The notes under the pieces are model-generated. The model did no database searches. It saw only the letters and a program-made list of their open reading frames with translations, and was not told the DNA's origin. A stretch of DNA of 32,042 nt from an uncultured Rubrobacteraceae bacterium (GTDB lineage: Bacteria > Actinomycetota > Rubrobacteria > Rubrobacterales > Rubrobacteraceae): positions 1 through 32,042 of the forward strand of contig CADCVF010000047.1 of the NCBI GenBank assembly GCA_902806095.1, written 5' to 3'. Shown here piece after piece: positions 1 to 7,210 of the stretch (the stretch's first letter is position 1; each line of letters opens with the position of its first letter). Both the position numbers and the translations under genes were made by a program.

Positions 1-716
1 AAGACGGCCACAAAGATCTCGAATCCATAGAACACCACGGACAGTGGTACTGAGATTATCGCAACGAAGGTACCGAAGTACAGGATGAGCCCGAGGAAGA
101 CGTAGATGATCAGGTGCCCAGCCAGGATGTTGGCGTAGAGCCGCATCCCGAGCGTGAGTGGCTTGGTGAACTCGCCGAGAACTTCGATCCCCCACATGAA
201 AGGCACCATGACCGGCTTTAGCGGCAACCCTGGAGGCGCGAAGCTCTTGAGATAGGTCCCTGCGCCGTTGCGCCTGAAGCCTTCGTACTGGGTTAGGATG
301 AACGTGAGCAGCGCCAGCATCAGCGTAAACGAGATGTTCGCTGTAACCGGGTAGGTATTGGGGATGAGTCCGATCAGGTTGAGCACGAGGATGAATACGA
401 AGAGGGAGAGGGTGTAAGGGAACCACTTCCTCCCCTCCTCACCGACCTGCCCGCCGAGGTTGCGCCCGAAACCGTAGACTTCCTCGACGATCACCTGGTA
501 GGCGCCCGGCCTGTCCTTGAGCAACCGGCTGCCCACGAACAGTATAAGGAACGTCACGGCCGCCCCGAACCACAAAAACCAGATGCTCTTGTTGATCGAG
601 ATGTCTACCGGCCCTATGTGCAGCGGTATCTCCCAGGCGTGCTTGGCGGCCTCGAAGGTGTGCAGAATCTTCGTTCGTAGCGCGTCCTGACTTACCTGCG
701 CCAGAGTAGGGGTCAA
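1..716 (-). CDS. atpB: ATP synthase F0 subunit a (AtpB), C-terminus cut by window edge
   Basis: This is the membrane subunit a of F-type ATP synthase, which forms the proton half-channels against the c-ring. About 238 residues are visible and the C-terminus lies beyond base 1. The translation shows several hydrophobic helices and the signature LGMRLYANILAGH, holding the essential arginine of the fourth helix. I placed the start at TTG 716-714, which overlaps the TGA of the upstream gene (TTGA). A GGAGG lies 8 nt before this TTG, with a second copy almost touching it, and no ATG or GTG lies nearby in frame. It is the third gene of the operon atpZ-atpI-atpB, and the c, b, delta, alpha subunits would be expected beyond the window. 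The family call is secure; the TTG start is an inference. Confidence 0.95.
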   Translation of the reverse strand, partial: MTPTLAQVSQDALRTKILHTFEAAKHAWEIPLHIGPVDISINKSIWFLWFGAAVTFLILFVGSRLLKDRPGAYQVIVEEVYGFGRNLGGQVGEEGRKWFPYTLSLFVFILVLNLIGLIPNTYPVTANISFTLMLALLTFILTQYEGFRRNGAGTYLKSFAPPGLPLKPVMVPFMWGIEVLGEFTKPLTLGMRLYANILAGHLIIYVFLGLILYFGTFVAIISVPLSVVFYGFEIFVAV

Positions 717-1141
717 GCCTCCGTCCTCCGTTCTACTGTTTCGTGTGTCGCCTCACGCCTTATGCTCGCGTGGCTGATCTTCAACGCCCCTGGCATGAGC
801 ACGATGTTCTCGGCCAGATAGACTCCGGCGAAGCCCCCAAGCATCGGCAGCACGGGCCAAAGTCCGAGATAGGCGGGAACGCCAAGCGCGCCGGCCGCGA
901 GAAGGCACCGTCCTGCGAAGGAGAAGGCACCTACCATCATACCGACCGTCATGCTCGGTCCCCACAACAACGAGACCGTAAGCGCCGTAGAGATCAGGCT
1001 AACGAGTCCTATTCCTACCCCGTAAGCGAAGGCTTCGGCATGGGCGACGCTGTAGAGATACAAGAGCAGCACCGCAACGGGGACCATCAAAGCGGAGATC
1101 CAGGCCGCACATCGGAAAGCCAGCCGCCAGTGGTCGCCCAT
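713..1141 (-). CDS. atpI: AtpI-like small membrane protein of the ATP synthase operon
   Basis: The product is a 142-residue, strongly hydrophobic protein with four likely membrane segments (about residues 10-30, 38-58, 68-88 and 93-113) and a polar, basic C-terminal tail. Its position between atpZ and atpB matches AtpI-type accessory proteins, which help c-ring assembly or ion handling. The sequence itself shows no diagnostic motif, so the name rests on context and topology. The reading frame is open further upstream, but ATG 1141 gives a TGATG overlap with the end of atpZ and the expected size; the longer version would run through all of atpZ. The end overlaps the TTG start of atpB, so the three genes are probably translationally coupled. 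Confidence 0.75.
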   Translation of the reverse strand: MGDHWRLAFRCAAWISALMVPVAVLLLYLYSVAHAEAFAYGVGIGLVSLISTALTVSLLWGPSMTVGMMVGAFSFAGRCLLAAGALGVPAYLGLWPVLPMLGGFAGVYLAENIVLMPGALKISHASIRREATHETVERRTEA

Positions 1142-1368
1142 CAGTTGCCCAACTTCTGGAGCGCCCTGTACACGTAGTACATACCCCCGACGAAACCTGC
1201 CGCGAGCCCGATCAGGAGGAACAAAGGAAGCGTGCCCGCTATCTTGTCCAAGAAGAAACCTACGACGGTAGGCACGGCGAAAATCAAGATGAGCGTAACT
1301 CCAAGACCTACGAAACGCGCATAGTTGCCGTCCGCGTCGTTCCGTTGAGATCTGGTGTCGGGCATCAT
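1141..1368 (-). CDS. atpZ: AtpZ/AtpI-family protein (F0F1 ATPase accessory subunit)
   Basis: This 75-residue protein has a short polar N-terminus followed by two hydrophobic hairpin helices (about residues 18-40 and 45-67), with glycine-rich positions in the second helix (LIGLAAGFVGGMYYVYR). That is the usual architecture of the AtpZ family (putative F0F1-ATPase subunit, Ca2+/Mg2+ transport), which heads ATP synthase operons in many Gram-positive bacteria. Two consecutive ATG codons, at 1368 and 1365, can serve as start. A promoter lies immediately before them and there is no Shine-Dalgarno sequence, so the message may be leaderless. The stop overlaps the start of the following AtpI-like gene. 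Confidence 0.8.
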   Translation of the reverse strand: MMPDTRSQRNDADGNYARFVGLGVTLILIFAVPTVVGFFLDKIAGTLPLFLLIGLAAGFVGGMYYVYRALQKLGN

Positions 1369-1372
1369 CCGA

Positions 1373-1401
1373 ACTATACCTTATGCGCCAGATTGTTGCA
1401 A
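1373..1401 (-). promoter_or_regulatory. Proximal promoter of the ATP synthase operon (leaderless)
   Basis: On the minus strand TTGCAA (1401-1396) and TATAGT (1378-1373) are separated by exactly 17 bp. Only 4-7 nt separate the -10 box from the two ATG codons of atpZ, so transcription would begin at or next to the start codon. This fits leaderless initiation, common in Actinobacteria. Seen by eye; not mapped. Confidence 0.6.
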
Positions 1402-1536
1402 TCAGTTTCAATCTCCGGAATACGCCTCTTCCCAAGAACCGCCACGGACCGTCCAAGGCGGGTTCGCGTCGCTGAAGCCGAACCTCCCTCGTCTCACTGC
1501 CGTCCACGGATCTCTCCTCTCGGGACTCCTGCTAAG

Positions 1537-1565
1537 ATAATAGCCTGTTATTGACATTACGTCAA
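1537..1565 (-). promoter_or_regulatory. Distal promoter toward the ATP synthase operon
   Basis: On the minus strand TTGACG (1565-1560) and TATTAT (1542-1537) are spaced by 17 bp, close to the housekeeping consensus. The -35 box lies inside the palindromic operator of 1547-1584, so a bound repressor should block it. The transcript would carry a leader of about 160 nt before atpZ. Confidence 0.55.
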
Positions 1566-1584
1566 TAGACACGATGTCAATAAC
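1547..1584. promoter_or_regulatory. Nested palindromic operator, probably for the adjacent TetR-type regulator
   Basis: GTTATTGACAT (1547-1557) and ATGTCAATAAC (1574-1584) form a perfect 11-bp inverted repeat. Inside it TATTGAC (1549-1555) pairs perfectly with GTCAATA (1561-1567), giving three half-sites in 38 bp. The block is AT-rich against a GC-rich background. It covers the -35 box of the distal atp promoter and a TTGACA (1551-1556) oriented toward the TetR gene, a typical position for an autoregulatory TetR operator. Confidence 0.65.
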
Positions 1585-1592
1585 GCGGTACA

Positions 1593-2273
1593 TTGTCTCT
1601 CATTAAAGGAGAAAGTGGGCTAAAGAGTGGTGATGAGGTGAGCGGGGATCGGGGGCCGCGGCGGCGGCGCAGGCCGGAGGAGGCCGAGCGGGCGATACTG
1701 GCTGCGGCGCGGGCGTTTCTGGAGGAGCGCCCTTTCAGGGAGATGACCGTGGAGGGGGTTATGGTCCGTACCGGGTTATCCAGGCCGGCCTTCTACGCGT
1801 ATTTCCGGGACCGTTACGACCTCATCACGCGATTGCTCGAGGGTATTGGCGGTCTGCTGTTCGCGCTGGACTGGCGCTGGCTATCTGGTGGGGCTGACGG
1901 GGGCGAAGCCAGGGAGGTTCTGGTCGACGCGTTGCGAGCGGGTTCCCAGACCTTCGTTGATTACGGGCCTGTGTTGCGGGCGATAGCCGACGCGGCGGGC
2001 TACGATGCCAGAGTCGAAGAGGTCTACAGGTACGGTCTGATCGAACGCCTCGTCGTCGCCGTTGGGAGCCGCATCTCGCGCGATGTCGAGGCCGGCATCT
2101 CGCCGGGCGAGCTCGACCCCGAGCAGACGGCACGGGCGCTGGTGCTCATGACCGAGCGTTACCTGCTAGATGCCTTCGGGCGTCCCGAGCGCCGGCCTTC
2201 GCGCCGGGAGCGCGCGGTGGTCTTCGGTACGCTGGAGGAGATCTGGGTCAGGACGTTGTATGGTCGGGCGTGA
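1593..2273 (+). CDS. TetR/AcrR-family transcriptional regulator
   Basis: The protein has an N-terminal TetR helix-turn-helix (about residues 28-75 of the long version: AERAILAAARAFLEE, then MVRTGLSRPAFYAYFRDR), followed by an alpha-helical ligand-binding region of about 140 residues without recognisable ligand signature. The longest frame starts at TTG 1593. GTG 1638, in frame and just before the basic arm PRRRRRPEE, is an equally good start; neither has a well-spaced Shine-Dalgarno, although AAAGGAG sits at 1605-1611. The gene runs divergently from the ATP synthase operon and faces a nested palindrome, so autoregulation and control of the opposite promoter are plausible. Its 3' end overlaps the convergent dCMP deaminase gene by 26 bp. 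Confidence 0.85.
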   Translation: MSLIKGESGLKSGDEVSGDRGPRRRRRPEEAERAILAAARAFLEERPFREMTVEGVMVRTGLSRPAFYAYFRDRYDLITRLLEGIGGLLFALDWRWLSGGADGGEAREVLVDALRAGSQTFVDYGPVLRAIADAAGYDARVEEVYRYGLIERLVVAVGSRISRDVEAGISPGELDPEQTARALVLMTERYLLDAFGRPERRPSRRERAVVFGTLEEIWVRTLYGRA

Positions 2274-2754
2274 ACCGGATCATGGCGAGCCCGCCCTCGG
2301 TGGCGAGTTCCATCGCCAGGGGGTCGGGGTAGCCGCCTGCGTAGTGCACTTCGTCGATACCGGCGTTCATGATCATCTTCACGCACATCAGGCACGGCTG
2401 GTGGGTGCAGTAGATCGAAGCGCCTGTTACGGAGACCCCGTGGTAGGCGGCCTGGATGATGGCGTTCTGCTCAGCGTGGAGCGTACGCTGGCAGCTCTCG
2501 CGGCCGTCAACGATCCGGATCAGGCATCCGACGTCTTCGCAGTGCGGCATCCCGGACGGGCTGCCGTTGTAGCCCGTGGTCAGGATACGTTTGTCGCGCA
2601 CGATCAAGGCGCCGACGGCGAGCCGCGGGCATGTCGAGCGGGTCGCGACCTCGTGCGCTATGCGCATAAAGTACTCGTCCCAGGAAGGACGGACCTTCTT
2701 CAGCGTCTCGTGAGAGTTCGAGGTGTCAGCCGTTGGGTCTCTAAAGCGTTCCAT
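2248..2754 (-). CDS. dCMP deaminase family protein (ComEB-like)
   Basis: A 168-residue zinc cytidine/deoxycytidylate deaminase. The catalytic motif HAE is at residues 93-95 and the zinc ligands in PCLMC at 120-124. An extra HC pair near 71-72 (GMPHCEDVGC) resembles the second, structural zinc site of dCMP deaminases. The enzyme would convert dCMP to dUMP for thymidylate synthesis; related ComEB proteins sit in competence operons but nothing here suggests competence. The ATG start at 2754 lies 14 nt inside the end of upp. The gene closes the operon glyA-upp-dCMP deaminase, which couples one-carbon supply (needed by thymidylate synthase) with pyrimidine salvage. Confidence 0.9.
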   Translation of the reverse strand: MERFRDPTADTSNSHETLKKVRPSWDEYFMRIAHEVATRSTCPRLAVGALIVRDKRILTTGYNGSPSGMPHCEDVGCLIRIVDGRESCQRTLHAEQNAIIQAAYHGVSVTGASIYCTHQPCLMCVKMIMNAGIDEVHYAGGYPDPLAMELATEGGLAMIRFTPDHTTS

Positions 2755-3388
2755 AGAGCCTGTCTCCGGCGTCGCCGAGGCCTGGGACGATGAACGAGTT
2801 GTCGTCCAGCTCGGGGTCGACGGCGGCTGCGTAGAAAGTTACGTCGGGGTGCTCGCTGGTGACGCGTTCGACGCCAGGCACTGCTGCGACCGCGTGGAGG
2901 CAGGAGATCCAGGTCGCCCCCTCCTCCTTGAGCTTGTCTATAGTGGCCGAGAGGCTCCCCCCCGTCGCGAGCATCGGGTCGAGGACGAGGACCAGGTACT
3001 CGTCCAGGTTGCGCGGGAGATTGACGTAGTACTCGATAGGCTGGGCCGTCTCCTCGTCGCGCTGGAGGCCCATAAAGCCGACCGTCGCCGTCGGCAGGAG
3101 GGCGAGTGCCCCGTCGAGCATACCGAGCCCGGCGCGCAGGACCGGGACGAGGCAGACTGGACCGGAGATCTCCTCGACCTCTGTCTCGGTCAAGGGCGTA
3201 CGGATCTGGACCGGACGGGTCGGCATGTTCCCTGTGGCCTCGGCGACCATGATCAGGGCGAGCTCTTTCATGGCCTGCCTGAAGTCGGCGGTACGGGTAC
3301 GCTCGTCGCGGAGTACCGCGAGCTTGTTGCGGCTCAGGGGGTCGTCTACGACGTGGAGGTTCTTTATGTCTGGACTCGTCTCACTCAT
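2741..3388 (-). CDS. upp: Uracil phosphoribosyltransferase
   Basis: A 215-residue cytosolic enzyme that makes UMP from uracil and PRPP. The PRPP-binding loop [13 protein letters not shown] spans about residues 133-145, and the uracil-binding C-terminal signature [14 protein letters not shown] spans 201-214. The [10 protein letters not shown] block at 81-90 is also typical of Upp. Length matches the family (208-215). The ATG start overlaps the end of glyA by 8 nt and the stop overlaps the dCMP deaminase start by 14 nt, so all three genes should be cotranscribed and coupled. Confidence 0.97.
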   Translation of the reverse strand: MSETSPDIKNLHVVDDPLSRNKLAVLRDERTRTADFRQAMKELALIMVAEATGNMPTRPVQIRTPLTETEVEEISGPVCLVPVLRAGLGMLDGALALLPTATVGFMGLQRDEETAQPIEYYVNLPRNLDEYLVLVLDPMLATGGSLSATIDKLKEEGATWISCLHAVAAVPGVERVTSEHPDVTFYAAAVDPELDDNSFIVPGLGDAGDRLYGTL

Positions 3389-4604
3389 ACAGCGGGTAAG
3401 CCTCCGTAAGGGACTTTACCCTGTCGCGCAAGCCATCCGTCTCGCCGCGGGTGGTTGCGACGACGATCTCGGCGATCTCCTGCATCTCGTCCTCACCCAT
3501 GCCCCTGGTCGTCATCGCCGCTGTGCCTAGCCTGATACCGCTTGTTACGGTCGGCGGCTCCGGATCGTTAGGGACCATGTTCTTGTTGCAGGTGACGCCG
3601 ACGGCCTCGAGCGAATCTTCCAGTTCCTTGCCAGTGACGTCGGTACCTTTGAGGTCGACCAGGATCAGGTGGTTGTCCGTCCCTCCGGAGACGAGATCCA
3701 GGCCCCCTTCCAACAGCCCCCCGGCCAGGGCCTTACAGTTCTCGACGATCTGGCGGGCGTACTCTTCGAACTCGGGTTGCAGCGCTTCACCCAAGGCGAC
3801 GGCCTTGCCGGCGATAGCGTGCATCAGCGGGCCGCCCTGCATACCTGGGAAGACGCGGCTGTTGACCTTTTTGGCGAACTCTTCGCGGCAGAGGATCATA
3901 CCCCCGCGGGCTCCGCGCAGTGTCTTGTGGGTCGTTGTTGTTACGATCTCGGAGTAGGGTATCGGGGAGGGGTGGACGCCTGCGGCGATAAGGCCTGCGA
4001 TGTGGGCCATGTCCGTCAAGAAGAAAGCCCTGACCTCGTCGGAGATCTCACGGAACCTCTCGAAGTCGAAGATGCGCGGGTATGCGCTGGCCCCGGCCAG
4101 GATCATGCGCGGCCTCTCGCGGAGGGCGATGTCGCGGACCTGATCGTAGTCGATATACCCGTCCTCGCCGACGCCATAATGGACGAAGTCATATGTTCGG
4201 CCTGAGAAGTTGATCTTCATCCCGTGCGTAAGGTGTCCGCCGTGGGCTAGGTCCATGGATAGGACCTTGTCGCCGGGTTCGACGAGCGCCGCGTAGGCGG
4301 CCTCGTTGGCCTGGCTCCCCGAGTGGGGCTGCACGTTGACGTGCTCGGCCCCGAAGAGCTGTTTCGCCCGTTCGATGGCGATGTTCTCGACCTTGTCTAC
4401 CTGCTCGCAGCCGCCGTAGTAGCGCTTGCCTGGATAGCCCTCGGCGTACTTGTTCGTAAGGACCGAGCCTTGGGCCGCGAGGACCGCGGGCGAGGTGAAG
4501 TTCTCGCTCGCGATGAGCTCGATAGTCGTGCGCTGGCGTTCCAGTTCGCCGTCGAGCGCGTCCTGAACCTCAGAATCAATGACCTCGGTGTACGGTCCGA
4601 TCAA
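3381..4604 (-). CDS. glyA: Serine hydroxymethyltransferase
   Basis: A 407-residue PLP enzyme converting serine and tetrahydrofolate to glycine and 5,10-methylene-tetrahydrofolate. The PLP lysine is K227 in [11 protein letters not shown]. Other family blocks are [11 protein letters not shown] (31-41), [15 protein letters not shown] (53-67), and SGSQAN (95-100). The start is TTG 4604, with GGAGG 6 nt upstream; starting MIGPY agrees with the family N-terminus. It leads the operon with upp and dCMP deaminase, a sensible grouping because methylene-tetrahydrofolate is the cofactor of thymidylate synthesis. A sigma70-type promoter and a 110-nt leader precede it. Confidence 0.97.
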   Translation of the reverse strand: MIGPYTEVIDSEVQDALDGELERQRTTIELIASENFTSPAVLAAQGSVLTNKYAEGYPGKRYYGGCEQVDKVENIAIERAKQLFGAEHVNVQPHSGSQANEAAYAALVEPGDKVLSMDLAHGGHLTHGMKINFSGRTYDFVHYGVGEDGYIDYDQVRDIALRERPRMILAGASAYPRIFDFERFREISDEVRAFFLTDMAHIAGLIAAGVHPSPIPYSEIVTTTTHKTLRGARGGMILCREEFAKKVNSRVFPGMQGGPLMHAIAGKAVALGEALQPEFEEYARQIVENCKALAGGLLEGGLDLVSGGTDNHLILVDLKGTDVTGKELEDSLEAVGVTCNKNMVPNDPEPPTVTSGIRLGTAAMTTRGMGEDEMQEIAEIVVATTRGETDGLRDRVKSLTEAYPLYE

Positions 4605-4718
4605 GATCTACCTCCGCTCCGGGTTAGAGAAGTGTCCGGCGATGCGCCGGGAAAGATGGTGGTTGAGCGATCCTGTGGGGCTTCGATCCCCCGCGTCCTC
4701 CCTACCAGCCCTGCAACT
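4605..4718 (-). promoter_or_regulatory. Structured 5' leader of glyA, possible cis-regulatory RNA
   Basis: From the predicted transcription start near 4718 to the start codon there are about 114 nt. They contain a hairpin with GGGG/CCCC arms around GATCGAAG, and a perfect 6-bp hairpin CCGGCG-CAT-CGCCGG shortly before the GGAGG. No run of T follows, so it is not an obvious terminator. I compared it by memory with ZTP, THF, glycine, SAM and SAH riboswitch consensus sequences and saw no match. Function unknown. Confidence 0.35.
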
Positions 4719-4724
4719 TGACTG

Positions 4725-4753
4725 AGTATAGACCTTCGCCGCGAGGTGCTCAA
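4725..4753 (-). promoter_or_regulatory. Promoter of the glyA-upp operon
   Basis: On the minus strand TTGAGC (4753-4748) and TATACT (4730-4725) are separated by exactly 17 bp. Transcription should start near 4718. Confidence 0.6.
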
Positions 4754-5008
4754 ATTGAGGTTTCAGGCTGAAGCCAACAGATTGCAGCGCTTCAGAGCTG
4801 CGCGGACGCAACTTCCAGGCTCTCGCTCCCAGCATGAGACCGCCAGTCATGCCCTTTACGGGCACAACCCGAGCCTGACCAGATTCTATTCCCACTAGTT
4901 TTTCTGGCCGCTATCTCGGTTTATGTCCAATACATGATGAATGCACTGGATATGGCGTTGTGACATACCGCCAGCGCGCGGCACGCGGATAGGAGATAAT
5001 CGGCGAGT
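4754..5008. other. Non-coding stretch between glyA promoter and the next gene
   Basis: No convincing gene was seen here. It contains small inverted repeats, for example TGCCC/GGGCA around 4849-4863. An open frame on the minus strand (4608-4895) lacks a ribosome binding site and runs through the glyA promoter and leader, so I do not call it a gene. Confidence 0.4.
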
Positions 5009-5626
5009 ATGGAACACTGGCACGGTTTCGAGACGGCCCGCAGCATCGTGCAGACACACGAGACGACGATCGCGGACATCGGGTCTGACCTCTCCGCCCA
5101 CTTCATCACGGTCCCGGCGCGTTCGCTCGGAGGTAGCTCTTACCTTTTTCAGGGCTCGGAGGGACCCATCGAAACTTTGGGCCTGCTACCCATCGCGGAT
5201 GTGCCATTCGGTGGCGTAGCTCGCAGCCTGGCCGCGTGCCTGGTCTCCGATGACGTCGAGACGTTCGTGCGAAAGTTTCACCAGGGCTTCGAAGAAGAGA
5301 CCAGCCACTCCAGCGTGCAACTACCCGAGCCCTTCGTGTTCGCCGAGTACCTCACGTTCGCCAGGGTAGTTCCATTCGAGCAGCCTTCGCTCTCGGCCGA
5401 TTCCCTGGGCAATATCCTGACCGCACAGGGCCAAGGCGAAGCGGGCTATATGTACCACGAAGAGACACGAACCCCGGTCTTGGCCGTCTCGATCCCGGCC
5501 GGCATAGTGATCTGCGGTTCGGCGCCGGGGATGATCAGAGCCCTCGATTCGGGCCTCAGACAAAGGCTCCTGGAGCTTGTGAAAAGCCGCTCCGGCGAGC
5601 GCCAGGAAGGAGAGGGGACCCTCTAG
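5009..5626 (+). CDS. Hypothetical protein, no family recognised
   Basis: A 205-residue, soluble, acidic protein. It has no signal peptide, membrane segment or motif that I recognise. The composition (even mix of hydrophobic, acidic and small residues, high GC at third positions) supports real coding. AGGAG at 4991-4995 lies 13 nt before ATG 5009, rather far for a Shine-Dalgarno. GATAAT (4995-5000), 8 nt before the ATG, could instead be a -10 box of a near-leaderless transcript. The gene stands alone between the divergent glyA operon and the VOC gene, so context gives no clue to function. Confidence 0.6.
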   Translation: MEHWHGFETARSIVQTHETTIADIGSDLSAHFITVPARSLGGSSYLFQGSEGPIETLGLLPIADVPFGGVARSLAACLVSDDVETFVRKFHQGFEEETSHSSVQLPEPFVFAEYLTFARVVPFEQPSLSADSLGNILTAQGQGEAGYMYHEETRTPVLAVSIPAGIVICGSAPGMIRALDSGLRQRLLELVKSRSGERQEGEGTL

Positions 5627-5650
5627 AATCGGCCCGCGCTGCTCGGGACG

Positions 5651-5740
5651 TTAGGCGAATGCCGACATCCCTTGGGTCAGCAGAAAGTAGGTAACGTACA
5701 GCGTCGGGAGGAGGTAGGACAAGGCGACGAAGACCATCAC
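5651..5740 (-). CDS. Possible single-span membrane microprotein or gene remnant
   Basis: A short minus-strand frame beginning GTG-ATG (5740/5737) encodes about 28 residues, VFVALSYLLPTLYVTYF followed by a short tail and TAA at 5653-5651. It forms one clear hydrophobic helix. The frame stays open 14 codons further upstream without a start codon. There is no Shine-Dalgarno. It may be a small membrane protein or the C-terminal remnant of a lost transporter gene. Confidence 0.25.
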   Translation of the reverse strand: MMVFVALSYLLPTLYVTYFLLTQGMSAFA

Positions 5741-5839
5741 CGGTGATCGCCAGTCATACAGGACACGCCCGGCTTGTGGACCGGAAGTCTCAAATCAGTA
5801 GTATAAGATCTGTCGCAGCAGTCACGAAGGGAGGTAAAG

Positions 5840-6397
5840 GTGGATGAGCCAACCACAGCGTCTGGTGAGGACTCTGCACTGCCGGGACTGCGCGGTGTTG
5901 ATCACATCGGCATCACCGTACCCGACATGGAGCAGGCAACCGCCTTCTTCGTCGATGTGCTCGGCTGCGAGCTGCTCTACGAGCGTGAACCTCCGGGGGA
6001 TGATGCCCCACGCCATAGGCTCGGCGTGCCAGCGGGCAGCCGCATCCAAGGCGTTCGCTTCTTGCGCTGTGCCAACGGCGCGAACATCGAGCTCTTCGAA
6101 TTCTACTCACCTGACCAGCGCGAGGAGTTCCCGATGCCGAGCGACGTCGGGATACAGCACCTGGCAGTCTATGTCGACGACCTGGACGCCGCGGTGGAAC
6201 ATCTGCGCCGCCACGGAGTGAGACTCATGTCCGGCCCTAATCCGCTACCAGGACCCGAGGCCGGAGAGGGGAATCGGTTCATCTACGCGCGGACGCCATG
6301 GGGCTTGACCCTCGAACTCATCAGCTACCCGGCGTCGATGAACTATGAGCAGCAAAGCGACACCCGCCGTTGGAGGCCCATGCCAACCGACCGATAG
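5840..6397 (+). CDS. VOC-family metalloprotein (glyoxalase/dioxygenase superfamily)
   Basis: A 185-residue protein built of two beta-alpha-beta-beta-beta modules. The four expected metal ligands are all visible: H22 (GVDHIGITV), E84 (NIELFEF), H107 (IQHLAVYVDD) and E159 (GLTLELISY). This pattern fits methylmalonyl-CoA epimerase, lactoylglutathione lyase and related lyases; the substrate cannot be read from sequence. A long loop around 131-147 (SGPNPLPGPEAGEGNRF) is typical of VOC lyases acting on bulky substrates. Start is GTG 5840, with GGGAGGT 5 nt upstream. The gene is monocistronic and ends before a strong hairpin. Confidence 0.85.
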   Translation: MDEPTTASGEDSALPGLRGVDHIGITVPDMEQATAFFVDVLGCELLYEREPPGDDAPRHRLGVPAGSRIQGVRFLRCANGANIELFEFYSPDQREEFPMPSDVGIQHLAVYVDDLDAAVEHLRRHGVRLMSGPNPLPGPEAGEGNRFIYARTPWGLTLELISYPASMNYEQQSDTRRWRPMPTDR

Positions 6398-6413
6398 ATG
6401 GGCACCTCTTACA

Positions 6414-6449
6414 GCGGTTTCCGGAAGGGTCAACCCTTCTTGAAACCGC
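6414..6449. terminator. Hairpin between the convergent VOC and tsaC genes
   Basis: GCGGTTTC (6414-6421) pairs with GAAACCGC (6442-6449), and AAGGG pairs with CCCTT around a TCAA loop inside. It lies 16 bp after the VOC stop. No strong T-run follows, so it could be a terminator or a transcript-stabilising stem. Confidence 0.5.
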
Positions 6450-6450
6450 G

Positions 6451-6516
6451 CTAGTCAGCACTTCAGCTCGTCAGCCAGTCAGCTTTTTGGTTGCTGAGGG
6501 CTGCTGGCTCGTCGTG
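6451..6516. repeat. Dispersed intergenic repeat, copy 1 (TCAGCACTTCAGC type)
   Basis: The block starts CTAGTCAGCACTTCAGC and continues with further CAGTCAGC words and a TTGGTTGCTGAGGGCTG segment. Related blocks occur near 17369, 20411, 22382, 25301 and 26821, always outside genes. The rest of the gap up to 6631 shows no gene. Confidence 0.6.
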
Positions 6517-6631
6517 TTTGAGGATCAAGCCTTATGCACGGCGCTGTTACTCACTTGCAGAGCAGGACAGTGAGCGTGCCTGACGAAGGAGTCAGAGTCG
6601 CTCTACCTGCTGGCGGCTTGTCAGCCTCTTG

Positions 6632-7210
6632 TTACAGCAACCCGCACTCATCCGCGAGACTCTTTAGCTTCTGTGCGGAGAGTTCGCTGTCGGCGCGCAC
6701 GAGCCGCACGTTGCTGCCCGAAAGATCGACTACCGCCGAGGCTTGGCCACTTCCCTTTTCCCCCTTTACGACGACGTCCACTGCTTCGAGGACGCACGGG
6801 TTCACTTCGTCGAGCGCCGCGGGAGCAGGCTCGCCGGCGAGGTTCGCGCTCGTGGCGTAGAGTGGGCCGCCGTAGGCTGCGAGCAGCTCCCTCACGGCTC
6901 TGCCGGCAGGCACTCTTACACCGATGGTCTCACCTGAGGGGAGATCCAAGACCAGCGTGAGTGCACCCGGCCAGTAGAGCTCTGCCAGATCCTCGGCGAG
7001 CGAGGGCACGTTCGCCGCCATTGCAAAAGCCTCCTCCGCCGAGGCACAGAGCAGGGCTATGGGTTTGTTAGCCTCTCTGCCCTTGATCTCACGCACCCTG
7101 GGTAGGCCCGACCCGGCGGCGACGAGGCCGACTACCGTCTCTGTAGGGACGAGGGCGACGTTGCCTGCCCTCAGGGCGGCTACGGCCTCGTGGGGCGAGA
7201 CGGTCTTCAT
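6632..7210 (-). CDS. tsaC: L-threonylcarbamoyladenylate synthase (TsaC/Sua5/YrdC family)
   Basis: This enzyme makes threonylcarbamoyl-AMP from threonine, bicarbonate and ATP for the t6A modification at position 37 of ANN-decoding tRNAs. Family blocks are VPTETVVGLVA near the N-terminus, KGREANKPIALL, YWPGALTLVL, GVRVP and ATSANLAGEP. At about 192 residues it is the short TsaC form without the Sua5 C-terminal domain. The start ATG 7210 gives an ATGA overlap with the stop of prmC; an in-frame GTG at 7216 is an alternative. Its place after prfA-prmC is a common actinobacterial and firmicute arrangement. Confidence 0.93.
   Translation of the reverse strand: MKTVSPHEAVAALRAGNVALVPTETVVGLVAAGSGLPRVREIKGREANKPIALLCASAEEAFAMAANVPSLAEDLAELYWPGALTLVLDLPSGETIGVRVPAGRAVRELLAAYGGPLYATSANLAGEPAPAALDEVNPCVLEAVDVVVKGEKGSGQASAVVDLSGSNVRLVRADSELSAQKLKSLADECGLL

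Noticed and set aside
4660-4720. tRNA-like T-arm (GGGG-GATCGAAG-CCCC, minus strand) in the glyA leader
   Set aside because: No acceptor stem, D-arm or anticodon arm can be built around it and the loop is not TTCRANY.
4608-4895. 95-codon minus-strand frame upstream of glyA
   Set aside because: It runs through the glyA promoter and leader, lacks a ribosome binding site and resembles no family.
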